A DNA stretch of 64,000 nt from CAIYQJ01 sp963717255 (GCA_963717255.1 CAVQVT010000004.1:62001-126000); one strand, 5' to 3'; positions 39,378 through 48,825 are shown, counted from the first letter of the stretch. Numbers and translations: made by a program. Notes: generated from the letters alone by a model not told the origin.

Positions 39378-40921
39378 CTACACCCTCCATTCAGTGCCCT
39401 CAACAGGGGACGATGCGGTGTCGAAGGCCTCGAAGAGACGAGCGCGGACGCGCTCCCAGTCTGCGTAGAGCTGCTGGTATCGAGAATGGCTCGCCGGGTC
39501 AGGCTCGAACGATTCGCCATACTCGACGAGTGCGGCTACTCCTTCGGCCGCCGTGGCGTACACACCGTAGGCCTGACCGGCGAGGATCGCCGCGCCGAGC
39601 GCCCCGCCCTCGGCTGTGCGTGTCGTCCGGAAGCCGCGACCCAGCACATCGGCCTTGATCTGATTCCAGACCAGCTCCGCGACTCCCCGTCGACCATGGT
39701 GATCGAGCGGACCTCGCGCCCGGGCCGGTGGATGATCTCGGCGAAGCCGGGATAGAGGTAGGCCGCGGCCTCCAGGATGGCCCGGACGAAATGCCGACGT
39801 TCATGGCCCAAGCGGACGCCAAAGAACACACCGCTGGCGTTCGGGTTCGGGTGTGGCAGGCTCGCGGTCATGACGTACGGAAAGAACATCAGTCCCTCCG
39901 CGCCGGCCGAGACACCCGAAGCCTCGTCGATCAGCTCCTGATACGAGCGGGTGGTCCCTGTCGCGTCCGAGATTCCCGCAAAGGCGTCGCGGAACCACTT
40001 GAGCGGAATCCCGGTGCCCAGTCCCGCCAGCTCATATAGGTACTCATCGCCCACGACGTGCGCGACGAGGCACATTTCGCGAGCGGGATCGGGGGAGGGC
40101 TCGTCGACGACTACACGCCAGGACATCGTTGAGGCTGTGCTGATGCTGACGGCGCCCGGTTCGATAACGCCGCAGGCGAGCGTGGCTGCCTGATCGTCCC
40201 CGCCTCCAGCCGCCAAAATCGTCCCGGGAGCCAGGCCGAGGATCGCGGCCGCTTCGGAGGTCAGGGCGCCACGCGCCTCCCACGGTCGGTAACGCACTGG
40301 CGCGAACATCCCCGGGTCGAGTCCGGCCGCTCGGCACAGCTCTTCGGACCAGTCGCCCGTCCGCCAATCATTCAGGAGGCTGCGTGAAGGGCTCGTGAGG
40401 TCCGTGGCGATCTCGCCGGTGAGCCGGTACGCCAGGTAGTCTTTCGGCGGGACGGCGTGGCGCACGCGACGCCAAGCGCCGGGTAGGTGCCTGCGCGTCC
40501 AGGCGAGGTTCGGCAGAACCAAGCCGTACGCCGGCGGAAACCCGCTGACCTCCGCGATGCGCTCGCGCCCGACCCTGTCGAAGAGCTCCTCCGTCTCGCC
40601 AGGGTCGCGTCGGTCGCTCCAGTGAATCGACGGGGTGACGACGGCGCCCGACGCGTCCAGCAGCACCGCCGGGTCGCGCTGCCCGACGAGACAGAGCGCG
40701 CCCACCTCGGCAGGGTCGACTTGGGCATCTCGAACGAGCAGCCGGACGGCCTCGATGAGCGACCGGTACCAGTCTTCAGGGTCGTTCTCCGACCAGCCCG
40801 GCCGCGGATGGTACATCGGGTACGCGCATTCGGCGACCGCAAGCACACCCTGCCGTGGGTGCACGAGGACTGCCTTCAGCGCGGACGTTCCGAGGTCCGC
40901 TCCGATCAGATAGGCGGTCAC
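39378..40921 (-). CDS. FGGY-family carbohydrate kinase (xylulokinase-like), frame broken near 39,690
   Basis: About 514 residues. Phosphate-binding IGADLGTSALKAVLV, ENDPEDWYRSLIEAV, PKDYLAYRLTGEIATD and ILAAGGGDDQAATLACGV are classic FGGY segments. Near 39,690 a G-run is one base short; adding it gives DGGVAELVWNQIKADVLGRGF, the normal C-terminal continuation (GGALGAAILAGQAYGVYA) to the TAG at 39378. Phosphorylates a ketose or polyol. It is 16 nt downstream of a class II aldolase gene, the arrangement of pentose/deoxyhexose pathways. Confidence 0.85.
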
Positions 40922-40937
40922 GTCCGCGTCGCCACCA

Positions 40938-41657
40938 TCACGGAGTCAGAACGCCCTCACCGCTGCCGCGCCGCTCAGACCAGCGCCCCTGCCGGGACTC
41001 GATCAGCCCACTGAGAGAGCCAGTCGTTGCGGACCACGCCACCTCGGATTCGGGCAGAACCGGCACCTCGACCCCGAACTGACGAGCGCGGAGGTACACC
41101 AGCGCCGCGCCCTCCGTGACGGACGCCGTGAAGAACGCGTGCGAGAGGTCAGCGCCGATCGCGAGCAGCCCGTGGTGCCGCAGGAAGCACACGCTGCGGT
41201 CTCGCATGCCTCGGCCGTGAGATCGGCCATCTCTGCGGTCGCCGGTCGTGAGTACGGAGCCGTGACCACGTCGCCGCCTGATGCCTCGACGAACCCGGTG
41301 AGTCGGGGGGAGCGTCCAGCCCATGACCGCCATCACCATCGCGGCCGGGCTGTGGGTATGGATGACTGCGCCGACTTCCGGTCGCCGCGCATAGATGAGC
41401 GTGTGCATCGGGAACTCGGACGTCGGCTTGCGACGTCCGTCAACGACCTCGCCGCCTGTCGTGGCGACGCAGATGTCATCGAGCTCGAGTGCGTCGTACG
41501 GGAAGTTCGTCGGGGTCACCGCGAAGAGATTCGGCTCCTCTGCCACCCGACAACTGATGTTGCCAGCCGTGCTGTAGCCCAAGTGCTCGGCTTGAAGTCG
41601 GCGGCAGTAGTCGAGCACCTCCTGACGCGCTCGCTCCCAGGACTCAGGATTGGCCAT
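40938..41657 (-). CDS. Class II aldolase/AraD-FucA family protein, with two compensating frame shifts
   Basis: 239 codons. YSTAGNISCRV, the metal pair in IHTHSP and the third His in LRHHGLLAIG are the Zn-site of L-fuculose-1-phosphate aldolase/L-ribulose-5-phosphate 4-epimerase. Between about 41,305 and 41,190 the reading frame is wrong (Arg-rich RRGIRRRRGHG); the alternative frame there reads LTGFVEASGGDVVTAPYSRPATAEMADL, as expected. The first shift lies in a six-base G run. Probably cleaves a phospho-ketose to DHAP and an aldehyde that the divergent dehydrogenase oxidises. Confidence 0.83.
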   Translation of the reverse strand: MANPESWERARQEVLDYCRRLQAEHLGYSTAGNISCRVAEEPNLFAVTPTNFPYDALELDDICVATTGGEVVDGRRKPTSEFPMHTLIYARRPEVGAVIHTHSPAAMVMAVMGWTLPPTHRVRRGIRRRRGHGSVLTTGDRRDGRSHGRGMRDRSVCFLRHHGLLAIGADLSHAFFTASVTEGAALVYLRARQFGVEVPVLPESEVAWSATTGSLSGLIESRQGRWSERRGSGEGVLTP

Positions 41658-42014
41658 CGATGCGATCTCCTATCTGCGACGGGGTGACGGACGGGTCATC
41701 CCGTCAACAAGGGCGCGTGGCATGCGGGCACATATGGCTGAACATCTCGTCCAGTCCGGACTGTGCGCGGAAGTCTATCGTTATATGGTCGAAACTAGTC
41801 CCAATATCATTCGATGTCAAACCCAGTTCGTGCGTATAGTTGCCGCGGGTAGTCCGAAGGCGCGGGTGTCACTTCCACGCGCAGTGACGCGTCACTGCGT
41901 CGGCCTCACTGTCCCACGTGGGCCGACGGATCGGAACTGAGTCCGCAGGATCACCCGAAGCGCCGCCCAACGACTCTCCCGGGCGGCCAACGTGGCTGAG
42001 AGCGAGGTGTCGCA
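41658..42014. promoter_or_regulatory. Divergent promoter/operator region
   Basis: This 357-nt gene-free region is clearly A+T-richer than its surroundings. Toward the aldolase operon, TTGACA (41820-41815, minus) stands 17 bp from TAGTTT (41797-41792). Toward the aldehyde dehydrogenase, TATAGT lies at 41835-41840. A perfect 20-bp palindrome at 41880-41899 and CCCACGTGGG at 41913-41922 are good operator candidates for the DeoR regulator of the cluster. Confidence 0.55.
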
Positions 42015-43532
42015 ATGACCTCCGTGACGGCAGCGGGCCAAGCAGCCGGCGAGCTCGCGCTCGAACGGCCTCAAGGGCACCTGATCGACGGTGAGTGGGC
42101 TACTCCCCTCTCGGGCGAGTGGATCGACGTTGAGGACCCGTCGACGCGGGAAGTCTTCGGCGCGATCGCCTCCGGGGATGCGGGAGACATCGACCTCGCG
42201 GTGGCCGCCGCCCGACGCAGCTTCAAGGCTGGGGTCTGGTCCAGGATCACGCCTGCCGAGCGCGGCCGCGTCCTCTGGCGCCTCGCGGACCTCGTCCGCG
42301 AGAACGCCGAGGATCTCGCCCGCCTGGAGGCACGCGACTCCGGCAAGCCGATCCGTGAGGCGCGAGAGGACATGGCCGGTACCGCGGACATCTTCGAGTA
42401 CTACGCGGGTCTGGCCAGCAAGATCGAGGCCAGACCGTTCCGATGCCCGGCAACCAGCTGGGGATGGTTCTCCGCGTGCCAATCGGCGTCGTGGGCGCGA
42501 TCACGCCGTGGAACTTCCCGATCTTCGTGACCGCGTGGAAGGCCGGGCCGGCACTCTGTTGCGGAAACTCGATCGTGACGAAGCCGCCGACGCTCGCGAG
42601 CCTGTCCACGATCGCACTCGCGCAACTGGCGCTCCGCGCGGGCGTTCCTGCGGGTGTGTTCAACGTCGTCACCGGTCGCGGAGCCACCGCAGGCTCGCGC
42701 TTGGCCGGCCACCCGGACGTTGACGTCCTCGCCTTCACCGGCGGCACGGACACGGGACGCTCCGTCATGCGGTCGCGGGCCGAGGTTGTCCGCCCGATCC
42801 AGCTCGAGCTCGGCGGGAAGTCGCCCGACGTCGTCTTCGCGGACGCCGATCTCGACCGAGCCGTCGCGGGTGCGGCGTTCGGGATCTTCTACACGCAGGG
42901 CGAGAACTGCAACGCAGGGAGCCGGATCCTGGTGGAGGACTCGATCTACGAGGAGTTCCTTGCTCGGCTGAAGGCGCGGACGGAGCAGATCCGGGTTCTC
43001 CCTGCCCTCGACGAGGAGAGCCAGCTCGGCTCCCTCGATCTCCCAGGACCAGCTCGACCGCGTCGCCTCCTATGTCGAGATCGGCAAGTCCGAAGGCGCG
43101 CGTGTCCTCACGGGTGGCCGGCGCCTCGAGGGCGGCGTCTACGGCAACGGCTACTTCTACACCCCCACCGTGCTGGCGGACGTGAAGCGCACCGACCGGG
43201 TCTTCCAAGAGGAGATCTTCGGCCCCGTGGTGACGGTCACGCCGTTCCACGGCGACGACGAAGCGATCGACCTCGCGAACGCGACGGAGTTCGGGCTGGC
43301 GGCGGGCGTCTGGACCAAGGACGTTGATCGGGCGCTCCGCTGCGCGCAGGAGATCGACTCCGGGTACGTCTGGATCAACACCTTCAACGGCACGCCGATC
43401 GAGGTCCCGTTCGGTGGCGTCAAGAACTCGGGTTTCGGCAAGGACTGCGGTGTCCAGGCGATCGACACGTACACGACGTGGAAGACGGTCGCGTGGGCGA
43501 CCGCTCCGTTCTCGGACTGGTACGCGTCATGA
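42015..43532 (+). pseudogene. NAD(P)-dependent aldehyde dehydrogenase, two frame breaks
   Basis: About 505 residues if repaired. MTSVTAAGQAAGEL...HLIDGEW opens the protein; after a break near 42,441 VGAITPWNFPIF, FNVVTGRGATAGSRLAGHPDVDVLAFTGGTDTGRS, catalytic Glu in LELGGKSPDVVFADADLD and Cys in TQGENCNAGSR; after a second break near 43,038 EEIFGPVVTVTPF and NSGFGKDCG. All catalytic motifs remain. Divergent from the sugar cluster; likely oxidises the lactaldehyde/glycolaldehyde released by the class II aldolase (inference). Confidence 0.83.
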
Positions 43533-43580
43533 CCATCCGTGCGACCAGCTCGACAGCCAACTCCCGGTAGATGACTATCG

Positions 43581-43612
<32 letters not shown>

Positions 43613-43690
43613 CACTAGTCTCCCCTGATGATGGCGCCCCTAGCTTCCTGATCCGAACGCGCCGCCTGGCTTGAGATCGACCTCGATGCC

Positions 43691-44842
43691 GTGGCCGGCA
43701 ATGTCCGTGCGCTCGCGAGGCTGGCGGCGCCAGCGCTGTTCGGGGCGGTCGTCAAGGCGGATGCGTACGGGCATGGGCTAGAAGCGACTGCGGGCGCGGC
43801 CTGGGGCGCGGGCGCACGGTACCTGTGCGTAGCCACACTCGACGAGGCGCTCGCCCTCCGCGCCGCCGGTCACGAGGGTTCACTGCTTGTCACCTACCCT
43901 GTCCCGCCGGACGCGATTCCGGATGCGGTGCACGAGGGAGTGGAGGTCGTGGCCGGCGGGGAGAACGACGTCGAGGCACTCTGCGCGCACATGCGCGCCG
44001 ACCGTGTGCGTACCACACCCGGAGTCCACGTCGAAGTTGAGACGGGGATGATGCGGGGCGGCCTGACGGCGGCGGTTGCACCCTCCGCAGTAGCTCGGCT
44101 CCTCGCCGCAGGCGTCGACGTCGTGGGCATCTGGTCGCACCTCGCGGCGCCCGACGACCCGGACAGGACCTCCATGCAGGCGGCGACATATGACGCGACC
44201 CTCGTTGCAGTCGAGGCCGCGACCGGGCTGCGACCCTTGCGCCACCTCTCGGCGAGCGGCGGTCTTCTCCATGAAGCCGGAACCTATGACCTCGTCCGGG
44301 TCGGCCTTGCGATGTACGGCGATGCGCCCGACTCAGCGGCTTCGTCCGTCGTTGGCCTCCGCCCGGCGCTCGAGCTGCGAGCCAGGGCGGTACGGTTCCT
44401 CTCTGTCCCGACGGGTACCCCCGTCGGGTATTCCGGCACGCGGATCGCCGAGCGTCCTTCGGTCATCGCGACGCTGCCGCTCGGATATGCCGACGGCTAT
44501 GCCCGAAGCCTGTCGCCGGGAGCCTGCGTCCGAGTCGGCCGGCATCGGGTCCCGATCGTGGGCCGGATCTCGTCGGACTCGATGACCGTCGACGCTACAG
44601 CCGTTCCCGGTCTCAATCCCTTGACGGAGTTCGAGGTGATCTCGCGTCACGAGGACGGCCCAGGCGTGGCTGAGCTCGCCATGATGCGTGGCACCATCAC
44701 GTGGGAGATCCTGCAGACGTTGAGCCACCGCCTTCCCCGTGTCTATCGATCGGGAGGGCGCATCGTTGCGGTTCGAGACGCGGTATGGATGACTCCGAGT
44801 GCCTTCCAGATCGCACGCGACGCGGTGGCGCCCGGAGGATGA
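43691..44842 (+). CDS. alr: Alanine racemase (damaged 5' end)
   Basis: 383 codons from GTG 43691. PLP-lysine in GAVVKADAYGHG, the catalytic-Tyr segment PLGYADGYARSL and GRISSDSMTVD mark Alr. The true N-terminus lies further upstream: RAAWLEIDLDAV is in frame before the GTG, but a TGA at 43649-43651 separates it from ATG 43628. So the coded start is either a TGA-bearing 5' end or an error next to the T13A19 tract. L/D-alanine interconversion for peptidoglycan, or a catabolic racemase; it has no operon partner. Confidence 0.82.
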   Translation: MAGNVRALARLAAPALFGAVVKADAYGHGLEATAGAAWGAGARYLCVATLDEALALRAAGHEGSLLVTYPVPPDAIPDAVHEGVEVVAGGENDVEALCAHMRADRVRTTPGVHVEVETGMMRGGLTAAVAPSAVARLLAAGVDVVGIWSHLAAPDDPDRTSMQAATYDATLVAVEAATGLRPLRHLSASGGLLHEAGTYDLVRVGLAMYGDAPDSAASSVVGLRPALELRARAVRFLSVPTGTPVGYSGTRIAERPSVIATLPLGYADGYARSLSPGACVRVGRHRVPIVGRISSDSMTVDATAVPGLNPLTEFEVISRHEDGPGVAELAMMRGTITWEILQTLSHRLPRVYRSGGRIVAVRDAVWMTPSAFQIARDAVAPGG

Positions 44843-44953
44843 CGGTCGCGCCCTCGCAAGGACACGGCGTGACTCCGCGGACCCCGCCGGGCACCGCCAT
44901 CCTGCTACCGACGGGACGGCCGCCCCACCCGCCGCCGACGGACCCGCCGAACG

Positions 44954-45472
44954 CTATCGGATCGAAGCCGCGGGTTGGTCGAGCGCCGGCGCGTCGTAGC
45001 CTGAGTCCCACGACCTCTCGAAGGTCGGTGCGAACCGGAGCAGGACGTGCTCACCGGCGAGCATCGCGCGCACGGGCGGGGTGTCGAGCGCCTCGCGCCC
45101 GAGGTACTTGACGTAGATCCGTTCGACCATCGTCGCGACGTCGATCGGGTCGCGGGCGATCTCGACCGTTCCGCGCATCGCGACCGCCCGGAGCCCCAGG
45201 GCGCCGTCCGACTCGTCCACCACGATCGCGGCGTGCGGGTTGCGCTGCAGGATCGCCGTATTCGGGAAGTCGGCCCCGGTCTCCATCCAGATGAACGAGT
45301 CCTCCCACAGGAACCACATGGGGAGGACCCGCGGCCGATCGTTCTCGGAAGTCGCGAGGCGGGCGATGAGAGGGCGGGCGAGGAACCGCTCACGTGCCGC
45401 CGGGCTCATCGCGGGGAGCGCGGCCGTGCTCGCGGGTCTCGCATCGCCGGGGCCACCGGGGTCGTCAGTCAT
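44954..45472 (-). CDS. Pyridoxamine 5'-phosphate oxidase-fold protein (PPOX class, FMN/F420 type)
   Basis: 172 residues. Split-barrel flavin-binding pattern: RFLARPLIARLATSENDRPRVLPMWFLWEDSFIWMET, NPHAAIVVDESDG, RAVAMRGTVEIARD and YVKYLG. These small proteins bind FMN or F420; no specific substrate can be read. It lies 13 nt after the nucleotidyltransferase gene on the same strand. The 111 nt to the racemase hold nothing recognisable. Confidence 0.85.
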   Translation of the reverse strand: MTDDPGGPGDARPASTAALPAMSPAARERFLARPLIARLATSENDRPRVLPMWFLWEDSFIWMETGADFPNTAILQRNPHAAIVVDESDGALGLRAVAMRGTVEIARDPIDVATMVERIYVKYLGREALDTPPVRAMLAGEHVLLRFAPTFERSWDSGYDAPALDQPAASIR

Positions 45473-45485
45473 GGGGCGTCGCCCG

Positions 45486-46253
45486 TCATCCGCGCCCGAT
45501 CTCCTCGGGCAAGTCGTACCACGGGACCCGCCTGCCCACCCGGGCGCGGAGTCGCCACTTGGCGCTCTTGGGCGCCTGCTCCATCACGGCTCGTACGTCG
45601 TGCACGCGGTGCACGACGAGGTCGCGAGTCCCGTCGTCCAGATCGTGGACGAGGCGCGCCCGGTCCTCGAGTCGTTCGAGGTTGTCGCTGAGGGTCGTGT
45701 ACCAGCCCCAGTCCGATCCGACGACCTCGGCGATCCGCCGTCGTTCGATCACCTCGGGGTCGGCGTCGCCGACCGGGTGCTCGCTGAGAAGCAGCACGGC
45801 GTCGACGAAGTCCTTCTCGTTGATCTCGACGACCTGCAGCTTCGTCAGGAGGAGGTCGGCGGGCGTCAGCGAGAAGCCCGACTCCGGGAGGCGGTCATCG
45901 AGGTCGAGGTCGTGGCACATGTGGAACGATCCGACGAACGTGTCGATCTGTCTTCCGTTGTGCGAGTCCAGGTGCAGAAGCCGCCGGTGCCCGTTCACGT
46001 TGTTGAACCGCACGTTGGGTTCGTATCCGGCGCCCTCGAGGAGACGGCGGAACGCGCTGGCCTCGGATCGGCGGACGACGTAGTCGAGATCCCCGTATGT
46101 CCTCTGAAGCGCGGTCGGGATCGTTCGGTGCGCGTGGAGGGCGATCCCGCATCCGCCGAGGAGCCTCGCCCGGATGCCGCCTGCGGCAAGAAGGTCAGCG
46201 AGGCGGTGCGCCTCTTCCAGAACGTCCGCGAGCGGCGGGCCGCCAGTGTCCAT
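45486..46253 (-). CDS. Nucleotidyltransferase-fold protein
   Basis: 255 residues from ATG 46253, with GGAGG 7 nt upstream; a longer frame to 46,358 lacks such a site. RLLGGCGIALHAHRTIPTALQRTYGDLDYVVRR has the GG...DxD pattern of minimal nucleotidyltransferases (AbiEii/DUF-type). PESGFSLTPADLLLTKLQVVEINEKDFVDAVLLL resembles the helical part of the same families. No antitoxin-like partner is adjacent, so a defence role is not supported. Divergent from the permease operon. Confidence 0.7.
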   Translation of the reverse strand: MDTGGPPLADVLEEAHRLADLLAAGGIRARLLGGCGIALHAHRTIPTALQRTYGDLDYVVRRSEASAFRRLLEGAGYEPNVRFNNVNGHRRLLHLDSHNGRQIDTFVGSFHMCHDLDLDDRLPESGFSLTPADLLLTKLQVVEINEKDFVDAVLLLSEHPVGDADPEVIERRRIAEVVGSDWGWYTTLSDNLERLEDRARLVHDLDDGTRDLVVHRVHDVRAVMEQAPKSAKWRLRARVGRRVPWYDLPEEIGRG

Positions 46254-46328
46254 CGGTCTTCCTCCGATCACCTTCGGCAACGTCGCCGAAGCCGGTCCCG
46301 GTGCGGCCCATCCTCGCGGTTCGGCCCG

Positions 46329-46367
46329 TTGACAGCAACCGAATAATGAGCATACCAAAGCGCTTTG
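46329..46367 (+). promoter_or_regulatory. Promoter and LacI-type operator of the 46.4-53.4 kb operon
   Basis: A consensus -35 TTGACA (46329-46334) is followed after 16 bp by CATACC (46351-46356), overlapped by the perfect palindrome CAAAGCGCTTTG (46356-46367), a LacI/GalR-type half-site pair with a central CG. The gene start is 29 nt further on. The convergent LacI gene at the operon end is the obvious candidate repressor. Confidence 0.6.
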
Positions 46368-46395
46368 CTAGGCCTGCGAGGGAGTGGAGGACGAG

Positions 46396-47997
46396 ATGGG
46401 CGAGAGACTCACCGGACCGACGCTGTACACACGCCAGGCGACCGGGCTGGTCCGCGAGATCGGGCTGTCCAGCAACATCGCGCTGAACGTCTCCTTCATC
46501 TCGATCCCGCTCGCCGCCTTCGTCGCGACGCAGGCGCCATTCGCGTTCCCCGGCTCGAACCTCATCGGCATCACGATCATCACCGCGATCCTGTGCCTTG
46601 CGCCGACTCTGCTCTACGGGCTGCTCGCGCAGGCGATGCCTCGGTCGGGCGGCGACTACGTCTTCGTCAGTCGGATCATCCACCCGATGGTGGGGTTCGT
46701 CGCCAACTTCAACATCACGATGTGGTTCCAGCTCGTGATCGCGCTGATGGCGTCATATGTCGCCACCCTCGGGCTCTCACCCGCCCTCGCGTCGATCGGG
46801 CAGGCAACTGGCAACCAGGACATGATCGCCGCCGCCGGGACCGTCGCGGGCAAGGAGTGGCAGTTCGCGATCGGCGCTGTGATCCTCGTGCTCGTCGCGC
46901 TGCTCATGAGCCTGCGACTCCAGCTCGCGATGCGGATCTTCCAGATCCTCTTCTACATCTCCCTCATCGGTGTCGTGATCGCGGTGCTCCTCACGATCGT
47001 CGTCGACCGGGCCGCGTTCATGGCGGCCGTGGCGAATTACGGGGGCGACTACGACGGGATGATCGCGGCGGCGATGGCCGCCGGATGGGCGGGGTACGGA
47101 TCGGGCATCGACTGGACGGCGACGCTCGGCGCGACCCCCCTGCTGTTCGCCTCCTTCGGCTACGCGATCGTCAGCACGTACGCGGCCGGCGAGGTCCGGC
47201 AGGCGAAGACCTCGATCCTGCGGGGGCTCCTCCTCTCGCTCGGGATCGCCACCGCGTTCGTCCTCGTCATGCTCGCGTTCGCGAGCCGGACGTTCGGCGA
47301 GGAGTGGATGGGCGCCGCGAACTACCTCGCGGTCAACGCGCCCGACCAGTACGCGCTCACCTCGTGGCCGAGTTATCTGTTCTTCGCGACGATGCTGACG
47401 GACAACGCGCCCGTCATCGCCGTTCTGACACTCACGTTCGCACTCGCATACGTCGTCGCGCTGCCGCCCACGTTCCTCATCGCCACGCGGAGCCTCTTCG
47501 CGTGGTCGTTCGACCGGATCATCCCGGAGCGCGTCTCATCCGTGAACGACCGGACCCATTCCCCCGTCGTCGCGAACGTCATCGTCCTGGTCCTCACGCT
47601 CGTGTTCCTCGCGCTGACGGTCTACGGTCCGGCCGACTTCCTCACCCTCATGTACACGGCGGGCGCGGCCGAGCTGCTCACCTTCATCGTCGTTGCGATC
47701 GCCGGGACGATCTTCCCGTTCCGGCGGCCGGAGCTCTGGGCGGCGTCGCCGATCGCGTCGAAGATCGCCGGGATCGCGACGATCACCCTCGTCGGCATCG
47801 CGGCCGCGATCGTCTACGTGATCTTCCTCATCCCGCTCCTGACGAACTCGACCCTCGGCGCGAACGCGACGCCCGGGCTCGTCGCCATGGTGGTCATCAT
47901 CGTCATCCCGATCGTCATCTACCCGATCGCCTACCTCATCCGGCGCCGAGATGGGGTGGACCTGAGCCTCGCTTTCCAGTCGCTGCCGCCCGAGTGA
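46396..47997 (+). CDS. APC-superfamily amino-acid/amine permease
   Basis: 533 residues, about 12 membrane helices. ATG 46396 has GGAGG 5 nt upstream; a GTG four codons earlier overlaps that site. N-terminal GLVREIGLSSNIALNVSFISIP and PRSGGDYVFVSRIIHP are the conserved TM1-TM2/3 stretches of APC transporters. First gene of the LacI-linked operon; it should import the nitrogenous substrate handled by the following enzymes. Confidence 0.9.
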   Translation: MGERLTGPTLYTRQATGLVREIGLSSNIALNVSFISIPLAAFVATQAPFAFPGSNLIGITIITAILCLAPTLLYGLLAQAMPRSGGDYVFVSRIIHPMVGFVANFNITMWFQLVIALMASYVATLGLSPALASIGQATGNQDMIAAAGTVAGKEWQFAIGAVILVLVALLMSLRLQLAMRIFQILFYISLIGVVIAVLLTIVVDRAAFMAAVANYGGDYDGMIAAAMAAGWAGYGSGIDWTATLGATPLLFASFGYAIVSTYAAGEVRQAKTSILRGLLLSLGIATAFVLVMLAFASRTFGEEWMGAANYLAVNAPDQYALTSWPSYLFFATMLTDNAPVIAVLTLTFALAYVVALPPTFLIATRSLFAWSFDRIIPERVSSVNDRTHSPVVANVIVLVLTLVFLALTVYGPADFLTLMYTAGAAELLTFIVVAIAGTIFPFRRPELWAASPIASKIAGIATITLVGIAAAIVYVIFLIPLLTNSTLGANATPGLVAMVVIIVIPIVIYPIAYLIRRRDGVDLSLAFQSLPPE

Positions 47998-48023
47998 TCG
48001 GCACCACCTAGGGGAGGCAGCCG

Positions 48024-48797
48024 ATGGCCACAGGACGGCCCGCGGAGCCGGCTGAGCGCCGGATCCTGTGGGTGAACCCGGTCGGCTCGAGCGTGTTCGA
48101 CGAGGAGACGGAAGCGCTCATCGAGGCGATCCGTTCGCCGGCTCACCGCGCGGTGGTCCGGAGCCTGCCGAGCGGACCGCCGCACCTCGAGTACCACACA
48201 TACGAGCACGAGGCCGCGGGGCCGATGCTCGAGCTCTTCGCGGAGGCCGATGCCGAGGGCTTCGACGCGGCGATCATCGGCTGCTTCTACGACGGCGGGC
48301 TCCGCGAGGCGCGCGAGCTGTGCCGCATGCCCATCGTGGGCATGGCGGAGCCCACTCTCGCGTACGCCGCGACCCTGGGCCATCGCTTCAGCGTCATCGT
48401 CGGGCGCCGCAAGTGGATCCCGAAGATGACCGACAACGTGGTCCTCTACGGGCATGAGCGCCGTCTGGCGTCCATGCGCTCGGTCGAGATGGGCATCCCC
48501 GAGGTCGCCGCCGACCCGGAGGCGTTCTTCGATGCGTGCATCCGGGAGGCGCGCCTCGCGGTCGAGCACGACGGTGCCGAGGTCGTCGTGCTCTCCGAGA
48601 TCGCGGGGCCCGCCTTCTGGGACCGGTGCGCCCGCGAGCTGGACTTCCCGCTCGTCGATCCGGGGGCGGTGTGCTGGGCGTGGGCCGAGATGGCAGCAGA
48701 CCTCTACCGGAGTGCGCACTACTCGACGTCGAAGGTCGGGGGGTATGAGGCACCGTCCCCGCCGCGCATCGGGGCCCACGCGTCCTCGCCGGGGTGA
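48024..48797 (+). CDS. Asp/Glu/hydantoin racemase-family protein
   Basis: 257 residues. GGGGAGG precedes ATG 48024. The N-terminal half keeps the nucleophile region AAIIGCFYDGGLREAR, but the second catalytic Cys expected in a GC motif of the C-terminal half is replaced (EVVVLSEIAGPAFWDR, Ser). A single-Cys arrangement is known from arylmalonate decarboxylase relatives, so racemisation is uncertain. Second gene of the operon; it fits an enolate-forming step on a hydantoin-like or amino-acid intermediate. Confidence 0.82.
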   Translation: MATGRPAEPAERRILWVNPVGSSVFDEETEALIEAIRSPAHRAVVRSLPSGPPHLEYHTYEHEAAGPMLELFAEADAEGFDAAIIGCFYDGGLREARELCRMPIVGMAEPTLAYAATLGHRFSVIVGRRKWIPKMTDNVVLYGHERRLASMRSVEMGIPEVAADPEAFFDACIREARLAVEHDGAEVVVLSEIAGPAFWDRCARELDFPLVDPGAVCWAWAEMAADLYRSAHYSTSKVGGYEAPSPPRIGAHASSPG

Positions 48798-48825
48798 CCG
48801 GCCGTAGCGCACGGGAGATCCACCG

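Noticed and set aside
45486..46253. AbiE-type toxin or other defence gene
   Set aside because: The nucleotidyltransferase motif is present but there is no adjacent antitoxin-like regulator, and its neighbour is a PPOX protein.
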